Source: UBA5794 sp963714375 (GTDB lineage: Bacteria > Actinomycetota > Acidimicrobiia > Spongiisociales > UBA5794). Taken from it: a DNA stretch of 64,000 nt. Location of the stretch: positions 1 through 64,000 of the forward strand of contig CAVQOG010000006.1 of the NCBI GenBank assembly GCA_963714375.1, read 5' to 3'. Position numbers and translations under genes: made by a program. The notes beneath the pieces are model-generated. The model had not been told where the DNA came from. It saw nothing but the letters and a program-made list of their open reading frames with translations, and made no database searches. Positions 1-8,935 of this stretch are shown here, in pieces (the first letter of the stretch is position 1; the number at the start of each line of letters is the position of its first letter).

Positions 1-1
1 C

Positions 2-880
2 TCGGTTTCGATAGCCGTTGCAGCGCTCGTGTGGTACGTCGGGCTTGGCGTTGTGCGCTCACAACAGAACACCTCCGGTTCTCGTCTTGCGTCGTTGAGC
101 ACGCGAGAGGATCATCTCCAGAAGGACTTCTCCCAAAGGGCGATTGCTCCGATGATGCGGGGACTCGGCCGGTTCGCCCTCCGGTTCACACCGACAGGCT
201 GGGTCGCCAAGGCGCAGAAGAAGATCATCTGGGCGGGATGGGCAGAGCGGATGGACGGCAACACGTGGGCTGCAATTCGCCTGATAGCAGCCGTTGTCGG
301 CATCGTGGCTGCATTCTTGCTGGTTCCGATGGTTTCAGGAACGATGCTCCGAGTCGCCGTCGGTGGACTCGTCCTGTTCATGGGGCTGTTCGGTCCGGAG
401 GCTTCCCTCAACCGAGCGATCGACGACAGACGCAAGGCGATGGAGAAGCAGCTTCCCGACATCATTGATCTTCTTGTGATTTCCGTGGAGGCAGGTCTCG
501 GTTTCGAGGCGGCAATGGGTCGTGTGGTTCAAACGGTTCCAGGAGAGTTGTCATCGGAGTTTCAACGCACGCTCGCTGAAACCCGAGTCGGTATCTCACG
601 GCACAGTGCACTGAGAAACATGTCGGAGCGGACCGATGTGGACGATCTCAACTCATTCATCCTTGCACTGATTCAGGCAGACCAGTTCGGTGTCTCGATT
701 GCCAGAATGCTCCGTGTTCAGGCCGAGGAAATGCGCGTGCGACGCCGTCAACGGATTCAGGAGAGAGCTTTTGCTGCTCCCGTGAAGATGATCTTCCCGA
801 TGATGTTCTGCATCTTCCCCTCAATCTTCATCATCATCCTCGGACCAGCGGCGATCAGCATCTCCGACAACCTCCTGTAG
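2..880 (+). CDS. TadC-like type II secretion F-domain membrane protein (5' end outside window)
   Basis: The frame is open to the left edge and the first residues visible are hydrophobic, so the start lies upstream; the GTG at 29 is not a convincing start. The visible part has a membrane segment near the edge, two more around residues 95-130 (counted from base 2), a central cytoplasmic GspF-type domain (QLPDIIDLLVISVEAGLGFE, then helices with FGVSIARMLRVQAEEMR) and a C-terminal membrane segment ending in ISDNLL. The sequence LPDIIDLL...EAGLGFEAA is typical of TadC/TadB, the inner-membrane platform of Flp pilus (Tad) systems. The Flp pilin at 2356-2532 fits this. TadC rather than TadB is an inference from the single C-terminal F domain; the neighbour that would settle it is outside the window. 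Confidence 0.85.
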   Translation, partial: SVSIAVAALVWYVGLGVVRSQQNTSGSRLASLSTREDHLQKDFSQRAIAPMMRGLGRFALRFTPTGWVAKAQKKIIWAGWAERMDGNTWAAIRLIAAVVGIVAAFLLVPMVSGTMLRVAVGGLVLFMGLFGPEASLNRAIDDRRKAMEKQLPDIIDLLVISVEAGLGFEAAMGRVVQTVPGELSSEFQRTLAETRVGISRHSALRNMSERTDVDDLNSFILALIQADQFGVSIARMLRVQAEEMRVRRRQRIQERAFAAPVKMIFPMMFCIFPSIFIIILGPAAISISDNLL

Positions 881-890
881 CGGTTGCAAG

Positions 891-2264
891 GTGACGGCTA
901 CGGTGGAGCCAGTTGCCTCATCACCCTCGCTGATCTCAAGGCTGCGGATCGTACACGCGTTGCCGCTTGTTCCAGTGTTCATGATCGGGCTGCTCGCATC
1001 GGTCCAGATCCGGGACAATTCGTTCCTGTGGCACGTGCGGGCAGGCGACGTTCAGTCTGCTTCTGGTTCGGTCATTGGCCATGATGTGTTCTCGTTTACG
1101 AGTCTTGGCATGGTGTGGAGAACCCAGTCGTGGCTGGTGGAGCTGCTCTACAGCGGGATCAATGGCACAGGATCGTCGCTCGTGTGGGTGAATTGGATGA
1201 TCCTGATCGTCGGAGTGGCAACCATCGCGTTCATCGGGATCGCGATGTACCGGTCGGTTGCTTCCCCTGTGGTTGTGGGATTCACACTGATCGTCGCCGT
1301 GTGGTTACTCGGACCTTTCCTGCAGCCGAGACCCGTGATCTTTTCGTTCCTCGCCCTGGCAGGACTGGTGGTGGTCCTTCAGAACCGTGATCGGGTTCTG
1401 TGGCTCGTCGTCCCACTCATATGGATTTGGGCGGGTGTCCACGGCTCGTGGATCATTGGAGGTCTTCTTGTCGCTCTTGAATGGCTGCGAACCTGGGATC
1501 ACCGAGTGTTCAAGGTTGGCGCGATCTCTCTCGTCGCGACATTGGCAACCGCACACGGTCTCGGCACGTGGCTGGTGGTGTATGAGTTCATCGGATCTCA
1601 GGACGCGCTCGCACAGATGCAGGAGTGGAAGGCCCCGGACTTCGGTGGGCTGGCCCAGATGCCATATCTCGCCCTTATCGCCGGTGTGATCGTGGCTAGC
1701 ATCGCTGGCAAGATCAGTGTGCGGGATCTTGTCGTTGTTCTGCCATTCATGTTTCTCGGCATGACATCGCGGCGGACTGTGGTACCCGCCGCAATCGTGC
1801 TCTTGCCGTGGGCAGTGATGGCGATGCCGGCAGTGCGGGTTCCAAAGTCTGCGAGTCGACCCGTCGTTGCCCTGGGGGTCATGGTGGGTCTAGGGTTGCT
1901 TGCTATCGTACCGATGGGAGGGGACTCCGTTGGAACACTCGATTCCGAACGCTTTCCGAGCGAAAACGCTCGTTCACAGATCGACGGTCTCAACGCCTTC
2001 TACGACGATGGCGTAGGCGGGTTCCTCATATTCTCGGAATGGCCAGAGCGGCTCGTATGGATAGACGACCGGGCCGAGCTCCACGGTGTCGAGCGGATGA
2101 CGGAGCTGGCAGAAGCGCGCAATGGCAACTACGAGGCTGTCTTCGCCAAGTATGGTTTCGAGGCGGCACTCACGAAGCCTGACTGGCCCCTCACCGACAG
2201 TCTCGCTTCCGACGGATGGCAGCTGACCTACGACGATGGCGACTTCCTTGTCTTCGTCCCATAG
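891..2264 (+). CDS. Multi-pass membrane protein, GT-C glycosyltransferase-like, unknown function
   Basis: Starts with GTG ten bases after the TadC-like gene and is probably co-transcribed with it. About 457 residues, with ten or more hydrophobic segments up to about residue 345 and a soluble C-terminal tail of about 110 residues. Near the N-terminus it has FLWHVRAGD followed by DVFSFTSLGMVWRTQSWL. This resembles the W-H-x-x-x-G ... D-x-F-S-x-T ... W-x-x-x-x-W-L pattern of uncharacterised GT-C-type membrane proteins. No catalytic residue can be assigned with confidence. Its position beside Tad genes suggests an envelope role, but nothing in the sequence proves it. Confidence 0.7.
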   Translation: MTATVEPVASSPSLISRLRIVHALPLVPVFMIGLLASVQIRDNSFLWHVRAGDVQSASGSVIGHDVFSFTSLGMVWRTQSWLVELLYSGINGTGSSLVWVNWMILIVGVATIAFIGIAMYRSVASPVVVGFTLIVAVWLLGPFLQPRPVIFSFLALAGLVVVLQNRDRVLWLVVPLIWIWAGVHGSWIIGGLLVALEWLRTWDHRVFKVGAISLVATLATAHGLGTWLVVYEFIGSQDALAQMQEWKAPDFGGLAQMPYLALIAGVIVASIAGKISVRDLVVVLPFMFLGMTSRRTVVPAAIVLLPWAVMAMPAVRVPKSASRPVVALGVMVGLGLLAIVPMGGDSVGTLDSERFPSENARSQIDGLNAFYDDGVGGFLIFSEWPERLVWIDDRAELHGVERMTELAEARNGNYEAVFAKYGFEAALTKPDWPLTDSLASDGWQLTYDDGDFLVFVP

Positions 2265-2301
2265 TGCCACCGACGAGGACCGAAGCGCTGGCACAGCAAG
2301 A

Positions 2302-2335
2302 GAGAGGAGGCCTGGGCGAACCCAAGCCTCCTCTC
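2302..2335. terminator. Bidirectional terminator hairpin between convergent genes
   Basis: A 15-bp stem (GAGAGGAGGCCTGGG against CCCAAGCCTCCTCTC, one C/A mismatch) closed by a CGAA loop. It lies between the GT-C-like gene on + and the Flp pilin gene on -. The T-rich flank TTGGTTGTTTC follows on the + side. Confidence 0.8.
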
Positions 2336-2355
2336 AATTGGTTGTTTCGAACTGA

Positions 2356-2532
2356 CTAGCCGAGCGTATCAGCGACCGACTGGAATTCCGTGCTAACGGC
2401 CGAACCCACGAGGGTCACTGCCACGATAGCGACGATTGCGATCAGAGCAACGAGCAGGGCGTATTCCACCATGCTTGCGCCGTCTTCATCGTTTGTGATT
2501 CGTGCCTGGAAGGCTTCCCACAGACGAAGCAT
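2356..2532 (-). CDS. flp: Flp family type IVb pilin
   Basis: A 58-residue pre-pilin. The start ATG at 2532 is chosen over an ATG seven codons upstream because GGAGGAAAG sits about five bases before it. The processing site is clear: DG/ASMVEYALL, with Gly at -1, Glu at +5 and Tyr at +6, followed by a hydrophobic helix (LLVALIAIVAIVAVTLVGSA). This is the Flp class cleaved by TadV-type peptidase and assembled by the Tad machinery into an adhesive fibre. It is transcribed away from the two-component system at 2652-4798 and against the TadC-like gene. Confidence 0.93.
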   Translation of the reverse strand: MLRLWEAFQARITNDEDGASMVEYALLVALIAIVAIVAVTLVGSAVSTEFQSVADTLG

Positions 2533-2596
2533 ATTCTTTCCTCCTATATACAAGGCGATCCGTACAAGAATCTACGGCAGTTTGGCCATATGCTGC

Positions 2597-2651
2597 ATGG
2601 GTCGAAAGACCCATTCAGCTGGAAGCTGAAAGCTGAAGGCTGTGAGCTTCT
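2597..2651. repeat. Hairpin and heptamer-periodic tract downstream of the response regulator
   Basis: The 3' flank of the response regulator holds a 7-bp hairpin with a GAAA loop (2597-2614). It is followed by degenerate 7-base units (AGCTGGA, AGCTGAA, AGCTGAA, GGCTGTG, AGCTTCT; 2617-2651) that run up to the stop codon. Similar 7-base periodicity recurs at 8844, 13638 and 24049. Confidence 0.55.
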
Positions 2652-3296
2652 CTAGTCCCAGTCTCGATCGAGGCCGAGTTTTATTGCTTCGACGACGGCT
2701 TGCGCCCGGTCGTTGACGCCGAGTTTTTCGTAGATCGATGCGAGGTGGTTCTTGACGGTCTTTTGTGAGATGAACAGTTCCTCCGCCAAGTCCTCCGTTC
2801 GGCTGATTCCGCGAACAAGGCACCGGAGTACGTCACGTTCGCGGTCGGTGATTGAATCAGCGGCACTTGTCAATGTGGGCAACCGGTAGTCGTCGAGGAC
2901 TGATCCCACATCATCACTTTCGAAAAGGTTCTTCCCACCTGCGACTGCCCGGATGGCAGCTGCCAGCTCTGGCAACGGCGTCGACTTCGAGAGGAAACCA
3001 ACCGCTCCAGCCTCGCGAGCCGCATTCCCGTACTCGTCGGCAGCGTGCATCGTGACCACAAGTGTGGGTGGAAGGGTCTTGATCTGGCTGATCGCCGAGA
3101 TACCTGAGGTGCCTGGCATTTCGACATCGACGAGGAGAACATCGGGGGCGTACGTTCCAACCGCTGCTGCGATCTGGGAACCGTCGAGGATCGTTCCGAC
3201 GACGCTCAGATCAGGAATCGAATCGAGCGCCTGGGTCAGGCCATCAAGGAGTATCTGATGGTCGTCTGCGATCACAATGCGAATCACATTGCTCAT
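2652..3296 (-). CDS. LuxR/NarL-family response regulator
   Basis: A receiver domain (acidic pair ADDH near the N-terminus, phosphoacceptor Asp in LLVDVEMPG, Lys in FLSKST) is joined to a C-terminal LuxR helix-turn-helix (LTDRERDVLRCLVRG, then SQKTVKNHLASIYEKLGV). The ATG at 3296 overlaps the histidine kinase stop as ATGA, and GGAGAGAGG lies just upstream, so the two proteins are translationally coupled. This start gives 214 residues. The regulator probably binds DNA after phosphorylation by the adjacent kinase. Its targets are unknown; the Flp/Tad genes next door are candidates only because of proximity. Confidence 0.93.
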   Translation of the reverse strand: MSNVIRIVIADDHQILLDGLTQALDSIPDLSVVGTILDGSQIAAAVGTYAPDVLLVDVEMPGTSGISAISQIKTLPPTLVVTMHAADEYGNAAREAGAVGFLSKSTPLPELAAAIRAVAGGKNLFESDDVGSVLDDYRLPTLTSAADSITDRERDVLRCLVRGISRTEDLAEELFISQKTVKNHLASIYEKLGVNDRAQAVVEAIKLGLDRDWD

Positions 3297-4798
3297 GTGC
3301 CCTCTCTCCAAGAGATGGTCACAACCGTACCGTGCTGCGGCGTCGATTCGATAGTGAAGTGTCCGCCGATCAGGCTGGCGCGCTCCTGCATGCCAACAAG
3401 CCCGAACCGTGAATGTGGGACAGTCGTCGAGTCGAATCCGGTGCCATTGTCTTGAATCGTCACGGTTCCGCCTCCCTCGCTGATTCTGCCTCCTATGTCG
3501 ACAACGCTTGCATCGGCATGGTCGAGTGCATTTCTGAAGCTCTCCGCAAGCATCGCCCTGACCTCAGCGGCGATAGCGGGTCTTGGTGGGGTTCGCTCGT
3601 CGAGGGAGACCACGACCGTCGGTCCGTCCGTGTCGACTTCAGCAACGAGGCCATGTATGAACTCGGTGAGGCTCTTCGATCGATCGGCACGAAGGTCTTG
3701 GACGCGGTCTCGGATCCGGTTGACGAGCACCGCGATGTTCTGCCGCGTCGCCTGCACATTTCTGGTCTGTTCCGCGTCAAGTTGGTCGGTCAGCAGCAAC
3801 ATGTCAAGGGTCAGCCCAACGGAGGCGACGGTTGGGGCGATATCGTCATGGAGTTCTCTGGCAAGTCTGACACGTTCACGCTGTACAGCAAGGCCCGCGA
3901 GCTCGAGGAGCATCGTGTTGTTCTCGATGGCGAGGCCAACCGGAATGAGCGCCGCGCGTAGCAGGGTACGTTGATCTTCATTCGGCAGCGGACCGTCGAC
4001 CCACAATTCGAGGGTTGCCACCTCATCGTGCCCACTTTTCACACTAACCAGCGTGCTTGGTTGACTCGATTGCTCGATGCCGCGACGTGAAAGAACCGTG
4101 CAGTTGCGGTCAACGATGCGAGAAGACACGGAAGGAAAGATGACGAAGACATCCCTGATGGCGTCCTGAGCGGTTGCCACGGCGTTGACATTTGGGGACG
4201 TGGCGACGGCAACGAGGTCTTCGAGCAGGGAATGGGTGGTCTCAAGGTTCATCCTTCGAGTTGCTGCCGCATCCACAGCTAGGAGCGTCTCGTCGGTGAT
4301 AGCGGCCTGTGCAGCGATCGCGCGTTGGGCTTCACTGAACGCGATGGCAGTCAATGTATAGATCGCAGCGATTCGGATCAGATTCTCCGTGATCGTGAGC
4401 GAGTCTCCGATCGCAGCTGCAACAAATACACCAACGGTCGCAACCGCTGCTGCCGGCGCTGCCGCCCGGATCCCCCCGCCAACCGATGCAAGGAAGATGG
4501 TCGCAACCGGGAGCAATGTGTAGCTGCTGTCGATGCCTCCAGTGAGACCGATCGCCACGCAATAGGCTGAGAGAGATCCAACCATGACGGCGAATTCTCG
4601 CCGAGATTGTTCGCTGAAGGGGACCCTGGCAGTGAATGCCAATGCGACTCCAAATGATGCGACTACTGCCGCCGTGATGCTCGAAGCGTCAAATCCGTTG
4701 GGGATTGCGGAACTCACCATGGCGGTCAAGAGTGCAAACACATGAAGCACGTTTGACGCGAGTTTCAGCCGCTCGGTCCATGTCCGTATTCCTGTCAC
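3293..4798 (-). CDS. NarL-type sensor histidine kinase (HisKA_3)
   Basis: About 501 residues from the GTG at 4798. An upstream in-frame extension would run deep into the divergent coaE gene, so it was rejected. The N-terminal half has five or six membrane helices (residues about 15-155). A soluble GAF-like stretch follows, then the dimerisation and phosphoacceptor segment ERVRLARELHDDIAP with His near residue 317, characteristic of HisKA_3. The C-terminal HATPase_c domain shows DNGTGFD and FGLVGMQERASLIGGHF. It phosphorylates the response regulator encoded immediately downstream (ATGA overlap). The signal it senses is not evident. Confidence 0.9.
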   Translation of the reverse strand: MTGIRTWTERLKLASNVLHVFALLTAMVSSAIPNGFDASSITAAVVASFGVALAFTARVPFSEQSRREFAVMVGSLSAYCVAIGLTGGIDSSYTLLPVATIFLASVGGGIRAAAPAAAVATVGVFVAAAIGDSLTITENLIRIAAIYTLTAIAFSEAQRAIAAQAAITDETLLAVDAAATRRMNLETTHSLLEDLVAVATSPNVNAVATAQDAIRDVFVIFPSVSSRIVDRNCTVLSRRGIEQSSQPSTLVSVKSGHDEVATLELWVDGPLPNEDQRTLLRAALIPVGLAIENNTMLLELAGLAVQRERVRLARELHDDIAPTVASVGLTLDMLLLTDQLDAEQTRNVQATRQNIAVLVNRIRDRVQDLRADRSKSLTEFIHGLVAEVDTDGPTVVVSLDERTPPRPAIAAEVRAMLAESFRNALDHADASVVDIGGRISEGGGTVTIQDNGTGFDSTTVPHSRFGLVGMQERASLIGGHFTIESTPQHGTVVTISWREGT

Positions 4799-4821
4799 AT
4801 GTGCAGGGTACAGTCCCAAGC

Positions 4822-5499
4822 ATGGGACATAGGGAAACGAAACTCGACACAAGCGTCTATGTACTCGGAGGCGGCATCGGCGCCGGAAAATCGACCGTTC
4901 TCGAGGAATTCGCAAGAGCCGGTTTTGCCGTCATCGAAGCTGATGCCATTGGGCATGACGTTCTCGGTGCCACGAGGGTTTCGGGGCGAGAGGTCATGGC
5001 TCGATGGCCCGAAGCCGTCGCTGACGGCGAGGTGGACAGAGCCGCGCTCGCCGAGATTGTCTTCAACGATCCAGAGGCTCTCGGTGAACTTGAATCTATA
5101 ACCCATCCAGCGATCCAGGAAGGCATTCTCACCGCAGTCGAGAAAGCACTGGCCGACACCTCGATCCCTGGGGCAATCATCGAGGTTCCGCTGCTGCGAG
5201 TACTCCCGCACAGTGACTGGGCACACATCGCCGTTGTTGCTCCCGAGGATCTGCGGGTCAGCCGTGCGGTTGCACGTGGTGCGGACGAAGCCGACGTACG
5301 GGCACGGATTGCGAATCAGGAACCTGATGAGGCCTGGGCGGAATGGGCCGACGTCATAGTCGACAACGGGGGCGCACTGAGCGAAACGCTTGAAGCGGTC
5401 GCTCTGATCATTGAGGGCTCGTCGGCCCTCGGCATGCCGGGACGACCCGGCGCGCTTGGGATCGCCAGAGACGACGACAGAGAAGCTGATACCGAGTGA
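4822..5499 (+). CDS. coaE: Dephospho-CoA kinase
   Basis: Last step of coenzyme A synthesis: ATP-dependent phosphorylation of the 3'-OH of dephospho-CoA in the cytosol. The P-loop GGGIGAGKST is at residues about 15-24, followed by EADAIGHDVL and the lid region with ARIANQEP and a conserved DVIVDNGG near the C-terminus. The ATG at 4822 gives 225 residues, close to the family length of about 200; a GTG at 4801 is possible. The gene overlaps uvrB as GTGA. coaE next to uvrB is a familiar arrangement in actinobacteria. Confidence 0.92.
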   Translation: MGHRETKLDTSVYVLGGGIGAGKSTVLEEFARAGFAVIEADAIGHDVLGATRVSGREVMARWPEAVADGEVDRAALAEIVFNDPEALGELESITHPAIQEGILTAVEKALADTSIPGAIIEVPLLRVLPHSDWAHIAVVAPEDLRVSRAVARGADEADVRARIANQEPDEAWAEWADVIVDNGGALSETLEAVALIIEGSSALGMPGRPGALGIARDDDREADTE

Positions 5500-7514
5500 A
5501 ATTCGTACCGTTCGAAGTCGTTAGCGACTTTCAACCAAGCGGCGATCAGCCCGAAGCGATTGCCCATCTCGTTGAAGGAATTCAGAGAGGCGATCGATTC
5601 CAGACACTGCTCGGAATCACCGGTTCGGGAAAGTCCGCAACGATCGCCTGGACGATCGAGCAGGTGCAGAAGCCCACGCTCGTACTCGCACCGAATAAGG
5701 CGCTTGCAGCGCAGCTTGCAAACGAATTCCGACAGTTCTTCCCGAACAACCGCGTCGAGTACTTCGTCTCCTACTACGACTACTACCAGCCAGAGGCCTA
5801 CCTCGCCCAGACCGATACCTACATCGAGAAGGAGTCCACGGTCAACGACGAGATTGATCGTCTACGCCACGCGGCGACGGCGGCATTGCTGACCCGTCGG
5901 GACGTCATCATCGTTGCATCGGTGTCCGCGATCTATGGGCTTGGCTCACCGGAGCACTACGAAGGTCAGTTACTGCGCTTGATCACGGGTGTCGAGTTTT
6001 CGCTTGATGAAGCGATCAAGCGACTGGTCAACATCCAGTACGACCGAAACGAAGTGAATCTGACCCGGGGAACATTCCGGGTCAAGGGTGACACCCTCGA
6101 AGTGTTCCCAACCTATGACGAGACAGTCGTACGGATTGAATATTGGGGCGACGAGGTCGAGCGAATATCACGCATGAATCCGATTACTGGTGAGGTCATT
6201 GAGGAACTCACCGAGGTGTTCGTCTATCCGGCCACACACTATGTGACATCGAGCGAGATCCTTGAGAAAGCGATCATTGGCATTGAGGAGGAGCTCGATA
6301 CACATCTGCGAAAACTCGAACGCAAGGGCAAGCTCCTCGAAGCCCAGAGGCTGAGGATGCGCACGCACTATGACATCGAGATGATGCGCGAGGTCGGATA
6401 CTGCTCAGGAATCGAGAACTACTCGCGCTATCTCGACGGAAGGGAGCCGGGTGAGGCGCCTTTCACACTGCTCGACTACTTCCCAGACGACTTCTTGATG
6501 GTTCTTGACGAAAGCCACGTGACCGTACCCCAGATACATGGCCAGTACGCTGGTGACAAGTCGCGCAAGGACACACTCATTGAGCATGGCTTCAGGCTTC
6601 CTTCCGCGATGGACAACCGGCCGCTGACCTTTGATGAGTGGTACGGACGGGTGAACCAAACTGTCTTGCTTTCAGCGACGCCAAGCGCATGGGAAATCCG
6701 TGAATCCGCCCAAGTGGTTGAACAGATCATCCGTCCGACAGGACTCGTCGACCCCGCGGTGCTTGTTCGACCGACGAAGGGCCAGATTGATGATCTCGTC
6801 GGCGAGGTTCAGAACGCTGCTGCGAATGATCAACGCGTCCTTGTCACAACGCTTACCAAGAAGATGGCCGAGGATCTTTCTGACTACCTCCTCGAGCTTG
6901 GCGTCCGCGCGCGGTACCTTCACAGCGATATCGACACGCTCGAGCGAGTGCAGATCTTGCGTGATCTCCGACTCGGTGAGTACGACGTTCTCATCGGCGT
7001 GAACCTCCTCCGAGAGGGACTCGACCTTCCTGAGGTTGCCCTCGTAGCAATTCTCGATGCCGACAAGGAAGGCTTCCTTCGGTCTGGAACGAGCCTGATC
7101 CAGACGATTGGAAGAGCCGCCCGAAACGTGGATGGTTCCGTCATCATGTACGCGGACAAGGTGACGGACTCTATGCGGAGAGCCCTCAGTGAGACGAATC
7201 GGCGTCGTATGCGACAACTTGAATACAACGAGGAGCACGGCATTGATCCCCAGACAATCCGCAAGAAGGTGTCAGACATCCTGGAGTTGGTTTCGTCTAG
7301 TCACGCCCCATCAGCGGACCGCAGGGCGTCAGAGCTACGGAGGCGGGAACCTCTCGATCTGACTACGCCGGATCTGCGTCGGTTGATCCAGTCACTTGAA
7401 GAAGAGATGAACGATGCGGCTGCTGAGCTTCGATTCGAGTATGCCGCCCGCCTGCGAGATGAGATCAACGATCTCAAGAGGGAGCTGCGTGAGCTGATGG
7501 ACGCAGCCCACTAG
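5496..7514 (+). CDS. uvrB: Excinuclease ABC subunit B (UvrB)
   Basis: The 672-residue helicase-like damage-verification subunit of nucleotide excision repair. Seen: Walker A GITGSGKSAT, the beta-hairpin region EYFVSYYDYYQPEAYLAQTD, Walker B-type motif VLDESH, helicase motifs VLLSATPS, GVNLLREGLDLPE and QTIGRAARN, and a C-terminal UVR motif (ELRFEYAARLRDEINDLK) that contacts UvrC. GTG start at 5496 within the coaE stop. Walker A has Ser-Ala where most homologues have Thr-Phe, which is conservative. uvrA and uvrC lie within the next 8 kb. Confidence 0.97.
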   Translation: MKFVPFEVVSDFQPSGDQPEAIAHLVEGIQRGDRFQTLLGITGSGKSATIAWTIEQVQKPTLVLAPNKALAAQLANEFRQFFPNNRVEYFVSYYDYYQPEAYLAQTDTYIEKESTVNDEIDRLRHAATAALLTRRDVIIVASVSAIYGLGSPEHYEGQLLRLITGVEFSLDEAIKRLVNIQYDRNEVNLTRGTFRVKGDTLEVFPTYDETVVRIEYWGDEVERISRMNPITGEVIEELTEVFVYPATHYVTSSEILEKAIIGIEEELDTHLRKLERKGKLLEAQRLRMRTHYDIEMMREVGYCSGIENYSRYLDGREPGEAPFTLLDYFPDDFLMVLDESHVTVPQIHGQYAGDKSRKDTLIEHGFRLPSAMDNRPLTFDEWYGRVNQTVLLSATPSAWEIRESAQVVEQIIRPTGLVDPAVLVRPTKGQIDDLVGEVQNAAANDQRVLVTTLTKKMAEDLSDYLLELGVRARYLHSDIDTLERVQILRDLRLGEYDVLIGVNLLREGLDLPEVALVAILDADKEGFLRSGTSLIQTIGRAARNVDGSVIMYADKVTDSMRRALSETNRRRMRQLEYNEEHGIDPQTIRKKVSDILELVSSSHAPSADRRASELRRREPLDLTTPDLRRLIQSLEEEMNDAAAELRFEYAARLRDEINDLKRELRELMDAAH

Positions 7515-7624
7515 CCCCAGTCATCTATCGACCGGCCCGCCAGTGTCTCGGAGTCCCGCCTGAATGAATGGTTGGGGTTCGGTAGTCGGACGTTTGGGCA
7601 CTGTCGGGTACGCTCGGCATCCGT

Positions 7625-8839
7625 ATGTTCTCATTGGAATCTCCACTCGTCCGGTTGACTCCATGGCTGGTAGTTGTGACCCTGGCCGTGGTCGCGCTCG
7701 GTGCAGGTGTGGCATCCGACATCGGCGCTGTCGACGGACGCCTTGGTGGAGATTTCCCGTCATTCTATGCAGCAGGCCGGATCGTTCTCGATGGCAATGG
7801 TTCACAGCTGTATGACCCAGCGATTCAGCAGACTGCGCAATCCGGCCTCCTTGCAGATGGGCAGTTTCTGTACTTCGCCTATCCGCCCTACACAGCAGCA
7901 GCGTATTCCGCGCTTGCGTGGATGCCGTTCGGCTTTGCGTTCGGGATGCATACCGTTTTGGCACTCGCTTCCCTTGTTGGAGCGCTCATGGCGATCCGTC
8001 CACTCGTCCGTAAGTACCTTGACGGACCGACCCGCCTCGGTGTAGCGGTTCTCGCGTGCCTGGTGTCCTATCCGGTCATTCGGTCCGTCTTGGGAGGGCA
8101 GAACGCCACCTTCACACTTCTCGGATTCGCACTGGTTGCCAGATTCGACCATGACGACCGCCCCGTTGCAACCGGCGCGGTCGCCGCGTGCATGCTCTAC
8201 AAGCCACAGTTTGGTCTTCTTGTGCTGGCGATCCTGCTGGTTGGGCGACGGTGGCGGGCGATCGCCTGGTCGATTCCCATTTTCATGATTCTGGTCGGTA
8301 TCGGGGCAGTTATCACCGGTGGTTCCTGGATTTCAACCTGGTTCGAGGCCATTTCCGCGTTCGGTGCCGAGAACCTTGATGTAAATGGACCGCAGATGAT
8401 TTCGGCATGGGGATGGTTCCACAACCTGATGGGGTCTAGCGGAGTGGCGACCTGGCTGGCTGCAGTGGTAGTGCTCGCAACAGCCATTCCGTTCGCCTTC
8501 GCTACAGCGACCCGTCACTGGACAAGTATTCCGTGGTACGCGGCAGCGCCGGTGATCCTCGTTGCTGCCCCATCTGCCCTCTATTACGACGCGGCCTTGA
8601 CGGTGGTGACGGTGGTCACGATGCTTGGATGGATCAGAGGCGTGCATTGGCTCGTGATCGGCGCGATCGTCGCCGCGACATGGTTGCAGGCCCCTGCCAC
8701 GGCCATCGGCTGGAGCCCCCTGTTCATTCCCATCCTGGTGGCAGCCGCCGCCTTCGCCCTGGCGGCTTTCAAGTCAGCTTCTGGCTTCGGGAACCCGACC
8801 AGGTCGGGTTCCTTGGAGTCCAGCAAGCTGGACTCTTGA
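7625..8839 (+). CDS. GT87-family (DUF2029) membrane glycosyltransferase
   Basis: A 404-residue multi-pass protein with the hallmarks of polyprenol-phosphate-mannose-dependent alpha-mannosyltransferases: GGDFPSFYAAGRIVLDG, a LYDPA motif, FAYPPYTAAAYS, GGQNATFTLL and YKPQFGLLVLAI. Such enzymes add mannose to envelope glycolipids from the outer face of the membrane. The assignment is from motif order, not a search. The last residues (GNPTRSGSLESSKLDS) are encoded by a dispersed double-hairpin repeat (8789-8835), so the C-terminus appears to have been extended by that element. A second GT87-like gene is at 11722-12906. Confidence 0.82.
   Translation: MFSLESPLVRLTPWLVVVTLAVVALGAGVASDIGAVDGRLGGDFPSFYAAGRIVLDGNGSQLYDPAIQQTAQSGLLADGQFLYFAYPPYTAAAYSALAWMPFGFAFGMHTVLALASLVGALMAIRPLVRKYLDGPTRLGVAVLACLVSYPVIRSVLGGQNATFTLLGFALVARFDHDDRPVATGAVAACMLYKPQFGLLVLAILLVGRRWRAIAWSIPIFMILVGIGAVITGGSWISTWFEAISAFGAENLDVNGPQMISAWGWFHNLMGSSGVATWLAAVVVLATAIPFAFATATRHWTSIPWYAAAPVILVAAPSALYYDAALTVVTVVTMLGWIRGVHWLVIGAIVAATWLQAPATAIGWSPLFIPILVAAAAFALAAFKSASGFGNPTRSGSLESSKLDS
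8789..8835. repeat. Dispersed double-hairpin element, copy 1
   Basis: Two consecutive perfect hairpins: GGAACCCGACC/GGTCGGGTTCC with a one-base loop (8790-8812) and GAGTCCAGC/GCTGGACTC (8816-8835). A second copy lies at 23976-24024. This copy is inside the 3' end of the GT87 gene and may also serve as its terminator. Confidence 0.75.
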
Positions 8840-8843
8840 CTTC

Positions 8844-8864
8844 GGTCATCGGTCATCGGTCATC
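8844..8864. repeat. Tandem heptamer (GGTCATC)x3
   Basis: Three exact copies of GGTCATC just after the GT87 stop codon and about 70 bases before uvrA. The reverse complement of the same heptamer (GATGACC) recurs five times upstream of uvrC. Confidence 0.85.
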
Positions 8865-8935
8865 GGATTTCTGTCACCCCTCCTCGGTACACTCGATCAT
8901 CGAGTCGGTCGTGGCAGAAACAGAGGCAGAACAGC

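Noticed and set aside
4705..4821. N-terminal extension of coaE
   Set aside because: It overlaps the divergent histidine kinase gene and does not fit the family N-terminus.
4799..4915. N-terminal extension of the histidine kinase
   Set aside because: It would run over coaE; the Arg-rich sequence is unlike a membrane sensor start.
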